Source of the DNA: Lachnospiraceae bacterium UBA1753
GTDB lineage: Bacteria; Bacillota; Clostridia; Lachnospirales; Lachnospiraceae
Direction: 5' to 3'
Assembly: GCA_002317595.1 (NCBI GenBank)
Contig: DCHL01000009.1
Location: forward strand, 51,018-67,683
DNA length: 16,666 bases
A program made the position numbers and the translations under genes. Shown one piece after another: positions 13,947 to 16,666 of the stretch (positions are counted from its first letter, which is position 1; the number at the start of each line of letters is the position of its first letter). The notes beneath the pieces are model-generated. The model was not told the origin of the DNA. It saw only the letters and a list, made by a program, of their open reading frames with translations, and made no database searches.

Positions 13947-14177
13947 ATGGATATTTGTACGCGCGCAATCAACATGGAGGCAACAGGAATGAATATTAGC
14001 AGACTGAGAAAGGCCGCAGGAATTACGGTCAGAGAACTACAGGAAATCTTTGGATTTGGAAGTCCGCAGGCTATTTACAAGTGGCAGCACGGACTGACAC
14101 TTCCGACTATTGATAACCTGGTGATTCTGGCAGTTGTCTTTGGGGTTTCGATTGACGATATTATCGTCCTGTACTAA
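13947..14177 (+). CDS. Small XRE-type helix-turn-helix regulator
   Basis: A 76-residue DNA-binding protein. The start ATG at 13947 follows GGAGAGGG with 4 nt spacing. Longer GTG-initiated readings back to 13863 would enter the candidate RNA and have no ribosome binding site. The helix-turn-helix lies at residues about 15-72: ISRLRKAAGITVRELQE, then GSPQAIYKWQHG as turn and recognition helix, then LPTIDNLVILAVVFGVSIDDI, the standard Cro/CI core. With no other domain it is probably a dimeric repressor, plausibly acting on its own region. An internal ATG at 13989 (after GGAGGCAACAGGA) is a possible alternative start but would cut only the N-terminal tail. Confidence 0.8.
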   Translation: MDICTRAINMEATGMNISRLRKAAGITVRELQEIFGFGSPQAIYKWQHGLTLPTIDNLVILAVVFGVSIDDIIVLY

Positions 14178-14190
14178 TCAGAAGGACCGG

Positions 14191-14220
14191 CGGAGATGGC
14201 CGGAGATGGCTGGAGATGGT
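14191..14220 (+). repeat. Three 10-nt tandem repeats in the XRE 3' region
   Basis: CGGAGATGGC, CGGAGATGGC and TGGAGATGGT occur head to tail just after the XRE stop. The GGAGATG core recurs twice more further on, inside the 25-nt repeats. Confidence 0.7.
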
Positions 14221-14298
14221 TCCAGTGAGGAGAACTGGAGATGAGTCCAGCGAGGAGAAATGGAGATGGGTCCGGCGAGTAAAGCCGGGTCCTTTTTT
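14221..14298 (+). terminator. Terminator of the XRE gene, last of three 25-nt hairpin repeats
   Basis: GGGTCCGGC (14268-14276) and GCCGGGTCC (14284-14292) form a 9-pair stem with a GAGTAAA loop, followed directly by six T. The unit TCCRGYGAGNA repeats at 14221, 14246 and 14271. Copy 1 keeps a perfect hairpin with different bases (TCCAGT/ACTGGA), while copy 2 keeps only TCCA/TGGA. AAGGACCGGC at 14182-14191 can also pair with the last arm, which gives an alternative longer-range fold. Confidence 0.75.
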
Positions 14299-14322
14299 CT
14301 TGATGAAGAGAATTTAATGCGA

Positions 14323-14575
14323 GTCATCGAGAATCCTAGGAAACTTAAAATCCCGATGAAGCCCATCACCCCCGGTCATCGGAAATCCTAGGAAACCTTA
14401 AAATCCCGATGAAGCCCATCACCCCCGGTCATCGGAAATCCTAGGAAACCTTAAATCCCGATGAAGGGTAGCACCCATGAATCATCGGAAACTATAGGAA
14501 ACCCAAAATCCCGATGAAGGATAGCACTCCCAGTCATCGGGAATCAAAAGAAATCAACCCCCCGATGAAACAGCC
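14323..14575. repeat. Five-copy tandem array of 52/53-bp hairpin units
   Basis: Units start at 14323, 14375, 14428, 14481 and 14533 (periods 52, 53, 53 and 52). Each opens with TCATCGG and closes with CCGATGA about 30 nt later, so each can form a 6-8 bp stem. Copies 1-3 carry a CCTAGG palindrome in the loop. Copy 5 has an 8-bp stem (TCATCGGG/CCCGATGA) and a different loop. The links between stems are 15-17 nt and mostly similar to one another. No ORF crosses the array convincingly. I do not recognise the element. Confidence 0.8.
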
Positions 14576-14628
14576 CTTACATCCACTAATACAATGGTGA
14601 AGTGGTGGTGAACTGGCGGAATAGGTTA

Positions 14629-14665
14629 TATAATGAAAGCACTATTTTCGTAGTATAATAAGTGC
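14629..14665 (+). promoter_or_regulatory. Promoter/operator region of the MBL gene
   Basis: Two TATAAT boxes occur at 14629-14634 and 14654-14659. Neither has a good -35. The second lies within an interrupted palindrome, GCACTA-N6-TAGT, with outer arms GCACT (14639-14643) and AGTGC (14661-14665). This could be a repressor site over the -10. Confidence 0.4.
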
Positions 14666-14673
14666 AATGAAAG

Positions 14674-14735
14674 CGCAGGAAAAAAGCAGGAAAAAGCAGG
14701 GAAACGCAGGGAAAAGCAGGAGAAAAAGGCAGGAG
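14674..14735 (+). repeat. Purine-rich GCAGGRAAA tandem repeats in the MBL leader
   Basis: About six imperfect units of 10-12 nt (GCAGGAAAAAA, GCAGGAAAAA, GCAGGGAAAC, GCAGGGAAAA and so on). They end in the AGGAG (14731-14735) that serves as ribosome binding site for the TTG start. Several units are themselves Shine-Dalgarno-like. Confidence 0.65.
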
Positions 14736-14742
14736 AAGAGAC

Positions 14743-16666
14743 TTGGAATACAGGATTTTGCGTGGTGCCAGGCAGATCGGTGGCACAGTTACAGAGATAA
14801 ATACAGATGCGGGTACAAGAATCTGGATTGATTTTGGATGTGAGCTGTCGGTTGATGAGGATAAATCAACCGATAGGATGCTCGTTGGGAGGATGCAGAA
14901 TCCGGACACGAGACCTGATGTCATATTCTTTACCCATATACACGGCGATCATATCGGGCTGCTGTCGAAGGTGGCAGATGGTGTTGACATTGTCATGAGC
15001 GAGATTGGCAAAAAGATGATGGACAACATAGGCAGCACTCTCATGGAATTCGAAGACCTGGAGACTGCCGAGAGGGAGAAGCTAGAGAAGCAGGACGAGA
15101 TCCTAAACTGTCGAAATGGAAGGACTGGCAGGGTATTCTTCTACGAAAACTGCATCGATAGCAAACCTGACATCGATAGCAAACCTAACAACGACAGCGA
15201 ACCTCACAGCGGCAGCGAACCTCACAGCGATAGCGAACCTCCTTACGACAGCATATATCCCGCGAGGAATGGGGAGCAGATTCGCTATAGGGCGCTGAAG
15301 GTCGACCACTCCGTGTACGGGGCATACATGCTTCGCTTCGAGATAGACGGGAAGGTGCTGGTGCACACGGGCGATTACCGTTCCCATGGGCGAATGGGAG
15401 AGGAGCTCATCGATGACATCAAGGCGGCCTTTTGTAGGGAGGGCGACAGGAATGACATCCTGATTACTGAAGGCACGATGATGAGCCGAAGCGCTGAAAA
15501 AGTAATGACCGAGGATGAGATGAAGGCTGAGGCAACAAGGATTCTTAAGAAGCATAAGTATGCCTTTCTGGTGTGTTCATCGACCAACCTTGACAGCCTG
15601 GCTTCGTTCTACTGGGCGACTGTCTTCAGCTCGGATGAGGGGAAAAAGAAGCCGTTTCTCTGCAATTCCTACGTCAAGAGACAGCTGGCGCTATTCACCC
15701 GGGAAATCGGAGAGGCCGAGGGCAAGAGGGAGTACAGATTCTATCGTTCCTACCCAATCATGAACGGCCTTCAGAAGCGTCTTAGCAACGGCAAGACGCA
15801 GTTTGAGCACATCAGGGACGAGGGCTTCCTCATGATGATCGGCTCGAGAGACTACTATTATAAATATCTGGAGATGTTTGCCGGGCTTGATGAAAAGCCA
15901 GTCCTCATCTACTCAATGTGGGGCGGGTACCTTGAAGAGAATAAGCCTTACAGCAGCGCCGATTTAATTAAACTTCGGAAAAAAATATCTGAGCTTGGCT
16001 TTGACTTCGAGGAACTTCACACCAGTGGCCATGCGACGGTAGAGACCATCGCGGAGGTAATAGAGGCTATTGACCCTCAGGAAGTGATTGTGCCGATACA
16101 CACGGAGAAACCAGAGAATTTCAAGAAAGAGCTCAAAAAGCTCGAAATCAAGGGAAAGTCCAAAATGTCACAGAGACACTTAGATATGATTATGACAGCA
16201 AAGGATGTCATCGTTCCAATTGACAGATACCAGATGCCTGAGGCATATAAGGAGCTGACGATTTCTGGACAGACAATTCCATATTCAAGCAAGATTGATA
16301 TAGAACTGACTGGGAAAAAATGTAAGATTAAGCTGTCTGACACCACCGCCAATATGCAGACAGACGCCAATAACTTCGAGAGCCTTGCAGCTGCCATCTG
16401 GAGCATCGATAGGGAAATTGAGATTGAACTTGAATACCCGAGGTATGCAGGTGACAAGGATAATGCGGAGGATAATAGAGGCAAGCCCTGGGATGCATTG
16501 AGCCTGAAGGCGCCCTGCTATAAGGGGAAGAACGGGAGTATGTACGCAGAGCCTGCCAGACTTCACTATTTTAGGCTCCTGTATCGAGTAATGAGATTCA
16601 GGGAAATGTTTGGAGGAGATGACACCACAGCCTCTGGAGAAAACCGAGGGGGATGCATTGTTTCTG
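14743..16666 (+). CDS. MBL-fold/beta-CASP protein, RNase J-like, TTG start (3' truncated)
   Basis: The start is TTG at 14743, preceded by AGGAG with 7 nt spacing. The frame has a stop at 14668-14670 and no ATG or GTG before the family's N-terminal RGARQIGG sequence, so TTG is the only sensible start. It is open to the window edge (641 codons seen). The metal site HxHxDH is at residues 65-70 (THIHGDHIG). The next ligand motif is HTGDYR with Asp211. The beta-CASP signature HTSGHA is at 426-431, and VPIHTE follows at about 451-455. This architecture matches RNase J/CPSF-like nucleases, which cut or degrade RNA using two zinc ions. In this lineage such proteins are usually annotated only as MBL-fold hydrolases, so the substrate is uncertain. 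An extra repeat-rich insert sits at residues about 138-170, between the HxHxDH motif and Asp211. The C-terminal part beyond about 500 is unassigned. Confidence 0.85.
   Translation, partial: MEYRILRGARQIGGTVTEINTDAGTRIWIDFGCELSVDEDKSTDRMLVGRMQNPDTRPDVIFFTHIHGDHIGLLSKVADGVDIVMSEIGKKMMDNIGSTLMEFEDLETAEREKLEKQDEILNCRNGRTGRVFFYENCIDSKPDIDSKPNNDSEPHSGSEPHSDSEPPYDSIYPARNGEQIRYRALKVDHSVYGAYMLRFEIDGKVLVHTGDYRSHGRMGEELIDDIKAAFCREGDRNDILITEGTMMSRSAEKVMTEDEMKAEATRILKKHKYAFLVCSSTNLDSLASFYWATVFSSDEGKKKPFLCNSYVKRQLALFTREIGEAEGKREYRFYRSYPIMNGLQKRLSNGKTQFEHIRDEGFLMMIGSRDYYYKYLEMFAGLDEKPVLIYSMWGGYLEENKPYSSADLIKLRKKISELGFDFEELHTSGHATVETIAEVIEAIDPQEVIVPIHTEKPENFKKELKKLEIKGKSKMSQRHLDMIMTAKDVIVPIDRYQMPEAYKELTISGQTIPYSSKIDIELTGKKCKIKLSDTTANMQTDANNFESLAAAIWSIDREIEIELEYPRYAGDKDNAEDNRGKPWDALSLKAPCYKGKNGSMYAEPARLHYFRLLYRVMRFREMFGGDDTTASGENRGGCIVS
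15154..15243 (+). repeat. 18-nt in-frame minisatellite within the MBL gene
   Basis: Five units of 18 nt begin at 15154, 15172, 15190, 15208 and 15226, with a partial sixth. They encode x-(D/G)-S-(K/E)-P-x, a hydrophilic loop insert. The first two units differ at one base, while later ones change Lys to Glu. Length can change without breaking the frame. Confidence 0.85.

Noticed and set aside
14323..14575. CRISPR array
   Set aside because: The repeated unit is the whole 52-53 bp. The would-be spacers are only 15-17 nt and resemble each other, and no cas gene is in the window.
14323..14575. Template repeat of a diversity-generating retroelement
   Set aside because: It shows no similarity to VR1, VR2 or VR3 and does not contain the WWLRSPG or RPAL coding flanks.
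14667..14831. ATG frame of about 54 codons through the purine-rich repeat
   Set aside because: The frame is different from the well-supported MBL frame and largely overlaps it. It encodes only Lys/Arg/Gln low complexity at first and has no ribosome binding site.

Overview
The window looks like a chromosomal segment of an anaerobic gut- or rumen-type Firmicute, most likely a member of the Lachnospiraceae. The grounds are moderate GC content, strong AGGAGG-type ribosome binding sites, and a set of protein families typical of that group: DUF6273-like surface proteins, BspA leucine-rich repeats, InlB/Flg_new repeats, BIG2 domains, a COG0523 GTPase and a beta-CASP metallo-beta-lactamase (MBL) protein. 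This assignment is inferred from the proteins. No rRNA or tRNA is present to confirm it.

Layout. Positions 1-378 hold the 3' end of an AAA ATPase of the DUF234 type. The interval 379-846 holds, on the minus strand, two tandem micro-ORFs of 18 and 20 codons, each with a Shine-Dalgarno sequence, ending at a hairpin. Two giant secreted proteins follow. The first (847-5574) has two DUF6273-like domains, a BIG2-like domain, a BspA leucine-rich repeat solenoid and InlB-like repeats. The second (5824-11307) has one DUF6273-like domain, a long unassigned middle, a propeller-like region, two CARDB-like domains, an InlB-like repeat, a Pro-rich linker and Ig-like domains. Next come a small uncharacterised gene (11427-11819), a coiled-coil lipoprotein (11896-12435) and a COG0523/CobW-type GTPase (12492-13421), the last overlapped by a possible 41-codon ORF. 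The region 13560-13900 has a promoter and a candidate structured RNA. A small XRE regulator (13947-14177) is followed by a terminator and a five-copy hairpin repeat array. An RNase-J-like MBL/beta-CASP gene with a TTG start (from 14743) runs off the right edge.

Main result. The three DUF6273-like domains each contain a 111-nt (37-codon) patch whose differences look like the output of a diversity-generating retroelement (DGR). Between the two copies in the first gene, 15 codons differ in amino acid. In 12 of these the changes fall only in codon positions 1 and 2, with an unchanged pyrimidine at position 3. That is the pattern expected from adenine mutagenesis of AAC/AAT template codons. The 3' flank is identical in these two copies. 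No reverse transcriptase or template repeat lies in the window, so a DGR acting from outside it, or a former one, is an inference.

Other signals worth checking are the paired micro-ORFs, the candidate RNA between the GTPase and XRE genes, the helically phased 52/53-bp hairpin array, and an 18-bp in-frame minisatellite inside the MBL gene. All structures, promoters and domain calls were made by eye. No database search or folding program was run.
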